From positions 2,790,001-2,854,000 of the forward strand of contig NZ_CP108070.1 of assembly GCF_036178845.1 (NCBI RefSeq): DNA of 64,000 nt. The letters are read 5' to 3'. Below are positions 1-8,620 of this stretch, in pieces. The translations under genes were made by a program, and so were the position numbers. A model generated the notes under the pieces. It did no database searches. It saw only the letters and a list, made by a program, of their open reading frames with translations, and was not told the origin of the DNA. Positions within the stretch are counted from its first letter, which is position 1; every line of letters starts with the position of its first letter. This DNA comes from Streptomyces sp. NBC_00271. GTDB taxonomy: Bacteria > Actinomycetota > Actinomycetes > Streptomycetales > Streptomycetaceae.

Positions 1-546
1 GACCAGGTCGACGCCCAGCGGGGCCCGTACGACATTGCGGGCCCCGATGCGGACGAACTCGCGCTCCGCGAACTCCGTGGTGCACACGACCCGCGCGTAG
101 GTGTGCGCCGTACGGATGTTGAGGGCGTCGGCGGCCTTGCGGGCCATTCCCTCGGAGAGCCCCCAGGTCCGCAGCACTCCGTCGGCGGTCTCGTGGGAGA
201 CCATGACCGCGGGCACCCGGGCGCGCCGCGCCCAGACCCCGGTCCAGCGCAGGGTGGTCCGGTCGGAGACCTCGAGGCGGTCGGGCGCGAGCGACTCCAG
301 GACGCGGGCGACCCTCCGCTTGTCCGTGAGGACGCGGTAGCCGCCGGTTCCGGGCAGCAGCGGACCGGGCAGCGTGATGACCCGCCCCTGCTCGGTCTCG
401 CGGTCGGTGGCACGCTCGCCGGGGATGATGAGCACGGGCTCGTGTCCGGCGGCCAGGTAGCCGCTGCCGAGCTCCCGCAGGGCGGTGCGCAGACCGCCCG
501 ACGCGGGGGCGACGAAGTTGGCCAGCCGTACGATGCGCAGGCTCAT
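1..546 (-). CDS. GT4-family glycosyltransferase, N-terminal part (cut by window edge)
   Basis: The gene starts at the ATG at 546 and runs off the left edge, so only about 182 N-terminal residues are seen. The protein begins MSLRIVRLANFVAPASGGLR, the usual first beta strand and glycine-rich loop of the acceptor-binding Rossmann fold of GT-B glycosyltransferases. Further on it has VSHETADGVL and a VVCTTEFAERE segment typical of GT4 enzymes. Its ATG overlaps the stop of the upstream glycosyltransferase (ATGA), so the two are translationally coupled. Donor and acceptor cannot be told; a role in mannolipid or cell-surface glycan synthesis is inference from the pairing. The catalytic C-terminal domain lies outside the window. 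Confidence 0.85.
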   Translation of the reverse strand, partial: MSLRIVRLANFVAPASGGLRTALRELGSGYLAAGHEPVLIIPGERATDRETEQGRVITLPGPLLPGTGGYRVLTDKRRVARVLESLAPDRLEVSDRTTLRWTGVWARRARVPAVMVSHETADGVLRTWGLSEGMARKAADALNIRTAHTYARVVCTTEFAEREFVRIGARNVVRAPLGVDLV

Positions 547-1667
547 GCCGCCACCACCGTCCGTGCGGAGAGCACGTCGGCGTAGTGGTCGATGAGCTGG
601 TCACCGACGGCCGCCCAGGTGCGGCCCTCGACGGTGGCCCGCCCGGCGGCGCCGTAGGCCGCTCGCAGCGCCGGATCGGCGGCGAGCGCCCCCACCGCGT
701 CGCGCACGGCGGCCTCGTCGCGGGGCGGCACCAGCAGCCCCGTACGGCCGTGTGCGACCAGGTCCAGGGGTCCGCCCGCGGCGGGTGCGACGACCGGTAC
801 GCCGCTGGCCATGGCCTCCTGGACGGTCTGGCAGAAGGTCTCGAAGGGGCCGGTGTGCGCGAAGACGTCCAGGGAGGCGAAGATCCGGGCGAGTTCGTCG
901 CCGGTGCGACGCCCGAGGAAGACGGCGCCGGGAAGCGCCTCGCGCAGGCTCGTCTCGCTGGGCCCGTCGCCCACGATCACGACGCGTACGCCTTCCAGGC
1001 CGCAGGCTCCGGCGAGCAGTTCGACCTGCTTCTCGGGGGCGAGCCGGCCGACGTAGCCGACGATGAGTTCACCGTTCGGCGCCAGTTCGCGCCTGAGGGC
1101 CTCGTCCCGGTGCTCGGGGCGGAAGCGGACGGTGTCCACACCACGCGGCCACAGCCGCACCCGGGGCACACCGTGTGCCTCCAGGTCGTGCAGGGCCGCG
1201 CTGGACGGGGCGAGCGTCCGGTCGGCGGCGGCGTGGACGGAGCGTATGCGCCGCCAGGCGGTTGCTTCGCCCGCGCCCACGTACGTACGGGCGTAACCGG
1301 CGAGGTCGGTCTGGTAGACGGCGACGGCGGGGACGCCGAGCCGGGCGGCGGCCGCCATGCCGCGGACGCCAAGGATGAAGGGACTGGCCAGGTGGACGAT
1401 GTCGGCGCGGTGTTCGGTGATCGCGGTGGCGACGCGTCGGCTGGGGAGAGCGACACGGACCTGGGGGTAGCCGGGGAGCGGTAGGGAGGGGACACGGACG
1501 ACGGGGCACGGCGCGAGGGCGTCGGGCCCGTGCCCGGCCGCCGTGGCCGGGGCGACGACGAGGGGAGCGTGACCGCGATCGACGAGGTGCCGGGCGGTCT
1601 GGAGCGCGCAGTGGGCCACGCCGTTCACATCGGGGGGAAAGGATTCGGTCACGATGACGACACGCAT
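543..1667 (-). CDS. GT4-family glycosyltransferase (MgtA/PimB-like)
   Basis: A 374-residue GT-B glycosyltransferase. The N-terminus MRVVIVTESFPPDVNGVA is the acceptor-side motif of GT4 enzymes of the MgtA/PimB' type; VGYVGRLAPEKQVELL opens the nucleotide-sugar domain, and ETFCQTVQEAMASGVPVVAP carries the E-x7-E motif that holds the donor sugar nucleotide. Length is normal for the family. It overlaps the next gene by 4 bp (ATGA), so the two glycosyltransferases form an operon. In actinobacteria close relatives use GDP-mannose on glycolipid acceptors; I infer a similar role but the substrate is not readable from sequence. Cytoplasmic or peripheral at the membrane, with no signal peptide or membrane helix. 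Confidence 0.9.
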   Translation of the reverse strand: MRVVIVTESFPPDVNGVAHCALQTARHLVDRGHAPLVVAPATAAGHGPDALAPCPVVRVPSLPLPGYPQVRVALPSRRVATAITEHRADIVHLASPFILGVRGMAAAARLGVPAVAVYQTDLAGYARTYVGAGEATAWRRIRSVHAAADRTLAPSSAALHDLEAHGVPRVRLWPRGVDTVRFRPEHRDEALRRELAPNGELIVGYVGRLAPEKQVELLAGACGLEGVRVVIVGDGPSETSLREALPGAVFLGRRTGDELARIFASLDVFAHTGPFETFCQTVQEAMASGVPVVAPAAGGPLDLVAHGRTGLLVPPRDEAAVRDAVGALAADPALRAAYGAAGRATVEGRTWAAVGDQLIDHYADVLSARTVVAA

Positions 1668-1806
1668 ACCCGTGTTGTCGCCGTGCTGGACGTGGCCGCG
1701 TCAACGTCGATCTTTCCTACCGGGGAACGCCCCGTGAGCGTTGTACTGCACGCTTTTCCAGGCCAGCCCGCGGCCACGCCCTCCTGACCCGCGAGTCACT
1801 TCGCGT

Positions 1807-3225
1807 TCACACGGCGGGTGCGTCGGGCCCGATCCGGCTGCGAACGGCTGTCTGTACTTCCGCTTCCTCGGCCGGATCCGACGCCAGCCGCCGCAACTGA
1901 TCGACGACGCGCGCGTCACCGGTTTCGGCGTGTCGAGCGGCCACCTCGCGGGTCGACTCCTCGCAGTCCCACAGGCACTCGACGGCGAAGCCGGCGGGGA
2001 AGGAGGGGTCGGTGGCGGCGAGGGCGCGGGCGGCTCGCCCGCGCAGATGGGAGGACGCCGTCTCCCGGTAGACATGGCGCAGTACGGGTGCGGCGCAGAC
2101 GATGCCGAGGCGTCCGGCTCCGTCGACGAGGGTCCAGAGTGTGGGTGCGTCGGGGCCTTCGCCCCGTACGGCCTCACGCAGGGCGCCCAGCACCAGTTCG
2201 CTGTCCTTGGTGCCGCCCCGGCAGGCGAGCATCCGTCCCGCGGCGGCGCCGAGGGCGTCGGGCCGCTCGGCCCACCGTCGGGCCCGCTCGACGGCGGCGA
2301 CACTGCGCATACGTTCGAACGCGTCGACGGCGGCCTCCCCGACGGTCACCGTGCCGCCGGTCGCGGCGGCCTCGATCAGGTCGAGAGCGTCCGGATCCTT
2401 GCTGTCGGCGAGGTAGCGCAGAGCGGTACAGCGGGCTCCGTCGCCGCCGTCCCGGGCGGCCTGGAGAATCTCGGGCCGGTCCTCGGGGCCCGCGACGGCC
2501 GTGAGGCAGCGCGCGGCCGGCACATGGAGCGCGGCTCCGCGGTCGAGGCCCTGCTGGGCCCACTCGAACACGGCCCGCACACTCCACCCCGGACGTGGTC
2601 CGGTGGGGCGCAGCTGCCGTTGCCATCGGTCGAAGGAGCCCTGTTCCTGGGCGGCTCGGACGCGCGTGGCGATGGATTCGCGGGAGTCGTCCGCCCACAG
2701 CCGCCAGGGCCGGGGCTCGAAGGCGTCGCGCACCTGGGCGACGAGCGCGGCCTCGCCCTCCGGATCGGCCGGGAAGCGGGCGAGGACGGGCACGGCGAGG
2801 GCGCGCAGTCCCGCGTCGTCGTCGCGCAGGGCCAGCTCGTCCAGGGCCCAGGCCCAGTTGGTGCCCGAGGCGGCGTACCTGCGCAGCAGTTCCAGGGCGT
2901 CCCGCCTGCCGTACGAGGCGAGGTGGCCGAGGACCGCGAGGGCGAGCCCCGTGCGTGACTCGCAGTCGTCGAGGATGTCCTCGGCGTCGAAGAGGTGCCG
3001 CTCGATCTCGTCGAGCTCACCGCTCAGATCGAGGTAGAGACGGGCGTAGTACAGGGAGCGGTTCTCCACCTGCCAGTCGTGGCGGGGATCGCGCAGCACA
3101 CAGTGGTTCAGTGCCGCGAGCGCTTCGGCTCGCGGTGCGGTGAGCGCGTGCAGCGTACCGTCGCCGCGGCCCCTCTGAAGCAGGCCGAGCAGCGTACCGC
3201 TGGGCGCTATGACCGGATCGAACAT
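1807..3225 (-). CDS. HEAT-repeat protein
   Basis: About 472 residues of alanine- and leucine-rich paired helices typical of HEAT/PBS-lyase repeats, e.g. RPEILQAARDGGDGARCTAL and DALDLIEAAATGGTVTVGEA, ending with a DARVVDQLRRLASDP repeat. No signal peptide, membrane segment or catalytic motif is visible, so a scaffold or protein-protein interaction role is inferred. I chose the ATG at 3225 (MFDPVIAPSG) because GTGAGG sits 9 bases before it as a ribosome site; a GTG at 3240 is in frame but would consume that site. It stands alone, 140 bp before the glycosyltransferase pair on the same strand. Homologues are common and uncharacterised in Streptomyces. Confidence 0.85.
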   Translation of the reverse strand: MFDPVIAPSGTLLGLLQRGRGDGTLHALTAPRAEALAALNHCVLRDPRHDWQVENRSLYYARLYLDLSGELDEIERHLFDAEDILDDCESRTGLALAVLGHLASYGRRDALELLRRYAASGTNWAWALDELALRDDDAGLRALAVPVLARFPADPEGEAALVAQVRDAFEPRPWRLWADDSRESIATRVRAAQEQGSFDRWQRQLRPTGPRPGWSVRAVFEWAQQGLDRGAALHVPAARCLTAVAGPEDRPEILQAARDGGDGARCTALRYLADSKDPDALDLIEAAATGGTVTVGEAAVDAFERMRSVAAVERARRWAERPDALGAAAGRMLACRGGTKDSELVLGALREAVRGEGPDAPTLWTLVDGAGRLGIVCAAPVLRHVYRETASSHLRGRAARALAATDPSFPAGFAVECLWDCEESTREVAARHAETGDARVVDQLRRLASDPAEEAEVQTAVRSRIGPDAPAV

Positions 3226-3525
3226 GGGAAACAGCCTCACATCAAGCGTCGACGCAACCGGGATCCTGCATTACCTGGCCGCGTGACAACACGTCGGAGC
3301 GCCCGCCGTTTCTTGCTTGCTGTAGACCATCTTCCTCTGCCTCTCGTCGGTGGCCCATACGGGCCGCGTCACGGCCCGCGCGGTGCGGCAACACCTGCCC
3401 AGCCATCGCGTCCGTGAATCACGACGTCATGATGACTCGGCAGTTCTTCTTGCCGCGACCGTATTTCCGGCGGCCCCGTACCGCCTCCCCCGTTTTCGGT
3501 GTTGTACCTGGTCAGCGCGGACGGA

Positions 3526-3918
3526 TCAGCGCGCGCCGAACAATTCGAGTAGTTCCGTCTTGCCGAACATCCGGGCGGTGTCGACGGCCGAGGGGGTGCC
3601 CGCGGCCGGGTCGGCGCCGCCGTCCAGAAGCGCGCGGATGACCGCCGCCTCGCCCTTGAAGACGGCCCCCGCGAGGGGGGTCTGGCCGCGGTCGTTGATG
3701 CGGTCGGCCTCGGCGCCGCGCTCCAGCAGGGCGCGCACCGCCTCGGCGTGGCCGTGGTAGGCGGCGAGCATCACCAGCGAGTCACCGCGGTCGTTGGTGA
3801 GGTTGGCCGGAACACCCGCGTCGACGTACGCCACGAGCGCCTCGGTCTCCCCTCGGCGCGCCAGATCGAAGATCTTGGTCGCCAGCTCCACGACTTCGGG
3901 GTCGGGGGCTTCACTCAT
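3526..3918 (-). CDS. Ankyrin-repeat protein
   Basis: A 130-residue protein made almost only of ankyrin repeats: LTNDRGDSLVMLAAYHGHAE, then INDRGQTPLAGAVFKGEA and a third, partly degenerate copy near the end (PSAVDTARMFGKTELLEL). The repeats show the usual G-x-T/S-x-L-x-x-A-A helix-turn-helix pattern. The ATG at 3918 (MSEAPDPE) is taken as start, with GAGAGG 11 bases upstream; a GTG at 3930 is also possible. No enzyme domain or export signal. Probably a small cytoplasmic binding protein; the partner is unknown. Confidence 0.85.
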   Translation of the reverse strand: MSEAPDPEVVELATKIFDLARRGETEALVAYVDAGVPANLTNDRGDSLVMLAAYHGHAEAVRALLERGAEADRINDRGQTPLAGAVFKGEAAVIRALLDGGADPAAGTPSAVDTARMFGKTELLELFGAR

Positions 3919-4276
3919 CAGCCGGACCACCTCTCACAAGGACAACGACAGCTACGTCATGGGGGACTGCGGGAGCGTACGACAGCGGTGGGCTGTCATG
4001 CGCAGGTCCGTACGCCGGCGAAGTGTGCGGCCGTACGGGTGATTCGCCAGCGTACTGGCTTCGGCGGCACATGACCGGCGCCGACCGAGGCAAAGATCAC
4101 CACAAGCCACCCGAGAGCCGACAGGGGCAACAGACCTGCCCAGGGGGCCCGGAACGACTCCGCCGACTGGATGAAATCGACCGAATTTCACTCAGTTGCA
4201 CCTTTTATCGTATGGATACATCCTGTGATCCTGGAAGTACTCATGGTGACTGTCCCCACGAACCAGGAGAGCACAA
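3919..4276. other. Intergenic region upstream of smeA-sffA
   Basis: 358 bp between the divergent ankyrin gene and smeA, with no convincing gene. The stretch 4170-4226 is clearly more AT-rich than its surroundings (ACCGAATTTCACTCAGTTGC, TTTTATCGTATGGATACATC) and probably holds the smeA promoter, but I could not fit a consensus -35/-10 pair, a WhiG site or a WhiA/WhiB GACAC box with confidence. Confidence 0.4.
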
Positions 4277-4471
4277 ATGATTCTGTCCATCTCAGGCGTC
4301 GTCCTGCTCGGCATCATCGTCTTCCTCTTCTTCCGCAAGGACGGACTCAAGGCGTCGCACGCCATGGTGTCCTCGCTCTTCGGTTTCTACCTCGCCAGCA
4401 CGGCCATCGCGCCGAGCATCAAGGCGGGCGGGGAGAGCCTGGCGAGCCTCCTCGGCGGGATCAAGTTCTGA
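4277..4471 (+). CDS. smeA: SmeA, small sporulation membrane protein
   Basis: 64 residues: a first membrane helix at about 2-20 (ILSISGVVLLGIIVFLFF), a short basic link (RKDGLKAS) and a second hydrophobic helix around 28-47. Size, sequence and the directly following FtsK-like gene match SmeA of S. coelicolor, the small membrane protein that localises to sporulation septa and brings the SffA translocase there (established knowledge from that species). AGGAG lies 7 bases before the ATG. The sffA start follows after 37 bp, so the two are one operon. Expression in aerial hyphae is expected from the S. coelicolor work. Confidence 0.88.
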   Translation: MILSISGVVLLGIIVFLFFRKDGLKASHAMVSSLFGFYLASTAIAPSIKAGGESLASLLGGIKF

Positions 4472-4508
4472 CGTCCCTGCCCATCGCACGCACCTTCAGG
4501 AGACAGCA

Positions 4509-6074
4509 GTGGCCCGGCGCCCTCTCCCCCGCATCCTCAGCAACGGCAGCGCACAGATCGCCCGAAGCCGGGAGCTGGCCCGAACGGCAGCCGACAGCGC
4601 CACCGACGTCCTCCATCCACTCATCACGGTCACCCGTGGACTGCGCCGGCTGGCAGCCGCCGGCGGGCGCAAGTGGGCCGCCACCCCCAAGGACCGGCGC
4701 GGGCCGCTGCTGTTCCTGGTGGCCTCGGTGATCCTGGTCGTGGCGCTGGTGCCGTACGGACCGCTGCTCGCCGCCATCACCCTGATGGCGGCGGCAGCAT
4801 GGACGGGCCGCCAGCCGGCCTCGTCGGAGCCCACGGGCCCCGACGAGGCGCAGATCCAACGACTCCAGTCGTTGTACGACGCCCTCGTCCCGTACTTCTC
4901 CGTGGCCGAGGACCCGGCCCCCCTGTACGCCCACGGCGGCGACTGGGAGAAGGCCTTCCCCACGCACGACTTCGACGACGACGGGCGCGTGTCCCGGCTG
5001 CTCATCCGCTACCCGGCGTACTTCACGGACGGCGAGGCGGAGTCCCGGGCCCGGATCGAGCAGCTTCTGCACGCCAAGTCGGGCCGCGGTCGCGAGTACC
5101 ACTTCGACTGGGACGAGGAGGGCAACGAGCTCACCGTCACCGTCCTCCCGCCGCTTCCCACCGACATCGCCGCCCAGCGATTCGTCACCTCACCCGGCGA
5201 GACGGTCCTCGGCTTCACCGACCCGGCCGACGTCCAGCGCACCCTCCCCCTCACCTACGGGGAGGAACAGCGAGACGTCCCCCCGGTCGTCTGGCGCACC
5301 GGCATCCGCTCCACCGAGCCGCACCTGCTGATCGCCGGCAATCCCGGCAGCGGCACGACCACACTCGTGCGCTCCATCGCGCTCCAGGCCCTTCAGTACG
5401 GTGATGTCGTCATCGTCGAGGGCGGCGGCACCGGCGAGTACGCGTGCCTGACCGGCCGGGCCGGCGTCCTCGCCGTCGAGTCCGGCCTCGCCGGGGCGCT
5501 CGCGAGTCTGGAGTGGGCCGCGAACGAGACCGAGCGGCGGCTGATCTCCGCCAACCGGGCGCGGCAGGCGGGGCACCCCGCCCCCGACGACACCAAGAAC
5601 CCCCTGTGGATCCTGCTCGACCGGCCGAGCGCGCTCGGACACTTCGCCGCCGCCGACGGCCGCAACGATCCCCAGGCACTCCTTCAGGTCCCGCTCCGGC
5701 ACGGGCGCGCGGCGGGCGTCACGGTCGTCATCGCCGAGCAGTTCGAGGATCTCGAGGCGGTCAGCGAGGCCGTGCAGCAGCACACCCGCGCGCGCGTGGT
5801 CCTCGGTCCGGCGTCTCCGGTCCAGCTGGAAGCCGTCCTCGGCGCGCCGCCGCACACCACTCCTACGCGGGAGGTGCCGCCCGGCCGCGGATACGCCCGG
5901 CTGGGCGCGGGTCCCGTGCTGCGCCTGCAGGTTCCGGCTACGCCGGACCCCTACGACGACGCCACCAGCGAGACCCATCGACGCGCCGTCCTCGACCTGC
6001 TGCCGGAACGCACGACTCCGGCATCGGCAGAGGCGGAGCCGATCCCTGCGGAGGCCGCGGTGGCGGAGGGCTGA
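4509..6074 (+). CDS. sffA: SffA, FtsK/SpoIIIE-like DNA translocase of sporulation septa
   Basis: 521 residues, GTG start with AGGAG 7-8 bases upstream. Two membrane segments at about residues 65-105 (LLFLVASVILVVALVPYGPL, LLAAITLMAAAAW) precede a soluble FtsK-type ATPase. The Walker A region is IAGNPGSGTTTLVRSI, a GNPGSGTTT variant ending in T rather than the usual GKT/S, and the Walker B-like strand is LWILLDRPSA. No FtsK gamma domain is seen at the C-terminus (AEAEPIPAEAAVAEG), and the protein is much shorter than the housekeeping FtsK. In S. coelicolor the homologue is targeted by SmeA and helps clear or segregate DNA at spore septa. The Walker A lacks the usual lysine, so ATP hydrolysis is open to question. 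Confidence 0.87.
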   Translation: MARRPLPRILSNGSAQIARSRELARTAADSATDVLHPLITVTRGLRRLAAAGGRKWAATPKDRRGPLLFLVASVILVVALVPYGPLLAAITLMAAAAWTGRQPASSEPTGPDEAQIQRLQSLYDALVPYFSVAEDPAPLYAHGGDWEKAFPTHDFDDDGRVSRLLIRYPAYFTDGEAESRARIEQLLHAKSGRGREYHFDWDEEGNELTVTVLPPLPTDIAAQRFVTSPGETVLGFTDPADVQRTLPLTYGEEQRDVPPVVWRTGIRSTEPHLLIAGNPGSGTTTLVRSIALQALQYGDVVIVEGGGTGEYACLTGRAGVLAVESGLAGALASLEWAANETERRLISANRARQAGHPAPDDTKNPLWILLDRPSALGHFAAADGRNDPQALLQVPLRHGRAAGVTVVIAEQFEDLEAVSEAVQQHTRARVVLGPASPVQLEAVLGAPPHTTPTREVPPGRGYARLGAGPVLRLQVPATPDPYDDATSETHRRAVLDLLPERTTPASAEAEPIPAEAAVAEG

Positions 6075-6107
6075 GCGGGCTCCCTGGTGGTGGAGTTCGG
6101 CTGCCGG

Positions 6108-6264
6108 TGAGTGGGGGCTGGTCGCGCAGTTCCCCGCGCCCCTGGGCGGGGGCTGCGCCCCCGGCCCCCTATCGGCCTGAACGGCCTCGTCCTCAAACGC
6201 CGAACGGGCTGGGAGTCTTCAGGGGCGCGGGGAACTGCGCGACCAGCCCCCACCGGCCCGTAGC
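6108..6264. repeat. Inverted pair of Streptomyces intergenic repeats, probable bidirectional terminator
   Basis: One copy reads GGGGGCTGGTCGCGCAGTTC from 6112 followed by CCCGCGCCCCTGG; the reverse-complement copy reads AGGGGCGCGGGGAACTGCGC from 6221 followed by GACCAGCCCCCACCGG. Together they can pair into a long hairpin between the convergent sffA and mocR-type genes. The same element recurs at 11539, 29353, 37601 and 59278. Confidence 0.8.
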
Positions 6265-6296
6265 CGACGAACCACCCGGGGGGTCCCGGTCGGCCG

Positions 6297-7796
6297 CTAG
6301 GCCACGAACGTGCGGGGGGCTTCGTTGCCCCCGGTCGCGCCCGTCTTCACCAGATGCGCCGCCGCGGCCAACCGCACCGCCGCCTCCTCGGCCACCGCAC
6401 CCCCCACGGTGAACGGCAGCCGCACGTACCCTTCGAAAGCGCCGTCGACCCCGAACCGCGGCCCGGAGGGCACCCGTACCCCCACCCGTTCGCCCGCCTC
6501 GGCGATCCGCGAGCCGGACAGCCCGCCGGTGCGCACCCACAGCGTCAGCCCGCCCCGCGGCACAGTGAACTCCCAGTCGGGCAGCGCACGGCGCACGGCG
6601 ACGACGAGCGCGTCCCGGTTCTCCCGGGCCTGCGCACGCCGGATCTCCACGGCCCGCTCCCATCCCCCGGTGCTGAAAAGCCAGTTCACGGCCAGCTGCT
6701 CCAGCACGGGCGTTCCGAGGTCGGCGTACGCGCGCGCGGCGACGAGACTGCGGATGACATCGGGGGCCGCACGGACCCACCCGATCCGCATCCCCGCCCA
6801 GAACGCCTTGCTGGCCGACCCCACGGTGATGACCGTGGACCCGGAGGGGTCGAAGCCGCACACGGGGCGGGGCATCGACAGCCCCTCCTCCAAATACAGC
6901 TCGCTCATCGTTTCGTCGACCACCAGTACGGTCCCCGCCGACCGCGCCGCGTCCACCAGGCGGCGGCGCTGATCCTCGTCCGCGAGGGCTCCCGTCGGGT
7001 TGTGGAAGTCGGCGACGACGTACGCGAGCCGGGGCGCGGCGTCGCGCAGGACCTGGCGCCAACGCTCCACGTCCCAGCCGGCGAGCCCCTCGGCCATGGC
7101 GACGGGGACGAGCCGGGCGCCCGCCTCCCGCATCAGCTGGAGGATGTTGGCGTAGGAGGGGGACTCGACGGCGATGCGTTCGCCGCGCCCGGCGAAGAGA
7201 TGACAGATGGCGTCGATCGCGCCCATCGCGCCGGTCGTCACCATGATCTGCTCGGGCATGGTCGGAATGCCGCGCGCGGTGTACCCCTCGGCGATCATCG
7301 CCCGCAGCGCGGGCAGCCCCGCCGGATAGTCGCCGTGCGTGTGCGCGTACGGTGGCAGCTCCTCCAGGGCGCCCTGCACGGCACGGGTGAGCCAGGGCTC
7401 CGGCGCGGGGAGTGACGCGCAGCCGAGGTCGATCATGGAGCCGAGGGCCTCGGGCGGCAGCGGTTCGAGGCCGCGCGCGGGCAGCGGGTTCCCGGCGGGG
7501 ACGGCCGTCCAACTGCCGGCTCCCCTGCGGGACTCCAGGAACCCTTCGCCGCGCAGCGCCTCGTAGGCCGCCGCGACCGTCGTACGGCTGACGGAGAGGG
7601 ACAGCGCGAGCTCCCGCTCGGCGGGCAGCCGCGCGGCGACCGGAACCCGGCCTTCGAGGACGAGCAGCCGGATGCCGTCGGCGAGTGCGCGATAGGCGGG
7701 CGGGCGGCGGGTACCGGGCCCCGCGGGGCGCTCCTGCTGGGAGTTGAGCAGCCGGGCGAGCTGCGCGGCCCCCATCGCCGAAGTCCACTGCGTCAT
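6297..7796 (-). CDS. MocR-type GntR regulator with aminotransferase-like domain
   Basis: About 499 residues. Residues 30-100 form a GntR winged helix (RLPAERELALSLSVSRTTVA); from about 140 the chain is a fold-type I aminotransferase-like domain with the PLP lysine in VITVGSASKAFWAGMRIGW and an NPTG element (DFHNPTGALADEDQRRR). MocR proteins use PLP as effector and regulate PLP, GABA, taurine or transport genes. The ATG at 7796 (MTQWTSAMGA) fits the family start. It is divergent from a YczE-type membrane protein across about 134 bp, a pairing known for the YczR subgroup of MocR proteins, so that gene is the likely target. TCACGG occurs three times in the gap (7859, 7893, 7903) and could be part of its operator. 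Confidence 0.92.
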   Translation of the reverse strand: MTQWTSAMGAAQLARLLNSQQERPAGPGTRRPPAYRALADGIRLLVLEGRVPVAARLPAERELALSLSVSRTTVAAAYEALRGEGFLESRRGAGSWTAVPAGNPLPARGLEPLPPEALGSMIDLGCASLPAPEPWLTRAVQGALEELPPYAHTHGDYPAGLPALRAMIAEGYTARGIPTMPEQIMVTTGAMGAIDAICHLFAGRGERIAVESPSYANILQLMREAGARLVPVAMAEGLAGWDVERWRQVLRDAAPRLAYVVADFHNPTGALADEDQRRRLVDAARSAGTVLVVDETMSELYLEEGLSMPRPVCGFDPSGSTVITVGSASKAFWAGMRIGWVRAAPDVIRSLVAARAYADLGTPVLEQLAVNWLFSTGGWERAVEIRRAQARENRDALVVAVRRALPDWEFTVPRGGLTLWVRTGGLSGSRIAEAGERVGVRVPSGPRFGVDGAFEGYVRLPFTVGGAVAEEAAVRLAAAAHLVKTGATGGNEAPRTFVA

Positions 7797-7930
7797 GATT
7801 CCCAGTCCACCTTCCTCGGATTGGCCTTGGATAGCGCCTTCCTTCAGGCCACAGAATGTCACGGGCCAGGCCACCATCACCACCGCGGGTCATCACGGAC
7901 CCTCACGGGTCACACCACAGGGGGTACCTC

Positions 7931-8620
7931 TTGTCCACACACGCCGACTCCCCACGCCGGGAACGCAGGGGATCCGGGCGACGGCTTCCTCGTCGCCTCG
8001 TCCAGCTGTACGTAGGTCTCGCGCTGTACGGCGCGAGTTCCGCCCTGCTGGTGGAGTCGGGCCTCGGTCTGGAGCCCTGGAACGTGCTGCACCAGGGGCT
8101 CGCCGCACTGACCGGTCTGACGATCGGCGTGGTGTCGATCTTCGTGGGGGCGGCGGTGCTGCTCCTGTGGATCCCGCTGCGCCAGCGCCCCGGCCTCGGC
8201 ACGGTCTCCAACGTGTTCGTGGTCGGCATCGCCATGGACGGCACCCTCGCCCTGGTGCCGGACGCCCACTCCTTGGCCGTACGGATTCCGCTGCTCGTGG
8301 CGGGCATCGTGCTGAACGGCGTGGCGACGGGCCTCTACATCTCGGCCAGCTTCGGTCCGGGTCCCCGTGACGGTCTGATGACGGGCCTGCACCGGCGTAC
8401 GGGCCGCTCGGTCCGGCTGGTCCGCACGGTCCTGGAGGTGGCGGTCGTCGCGACCGGATTCGCGCTCGGCGGCACGGTCGGCATCGGCACGGTGCTGTAC
8501 GCCGTCGCGATCGGGCCGCTCGCGCAGCTCTTCCTGCGCGTGTTCGCCGTCCGCCCGGCACCGGGCGGCAGCACCGTCGTTGCCGCCGGTCAACCGGAGC
8601 GAGCGATACTTCCAGGGTGA
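7931..8620 (+). CDS. YczE/YyaS/YitT-family membrane protein
   Basis: 229 residues with five or so hydrophobic helices and the family signature SGLGLEPWNVLHQGLAALTG near the N-terminus and ASFGPGPRDGLMTGLHRRTG in the middle, both typical of YczE proteins (possibly small-molecule or cation permeases; transport substrate unknown). I prefer the TTG at 7931 (MSTHADSPRR), which has CAGGGGG 7 bases upstream, over an ATG at 7856 that would lie inside the control region. Divergent from the MocR gene and probably regulated by it. The stop codon overlaps the GTG of the GDPD gene (GTGA), suggesting coupled translation. Confidence 0.87.
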   Translation: MSTHADSPRRERRGSGRRLPRRLVQLYVGLALYGASSALLVESGLGLEPWNVLHQGLAALTGLTIGVVSIFVGAAVLLLWIPLRQRPGLGTVSNVFVVGIAMDGTLALVPDAHSLAVRIPLLVAGIVLNGVATGLYISASFGPGPRDGLMTGLHRRTGRSVRLVRTVLEVAVVATGFALGGTVGIGTVLYAVAIGPLAQLFLRVFAVRPAPGGSTVVAAGQPERAILPG

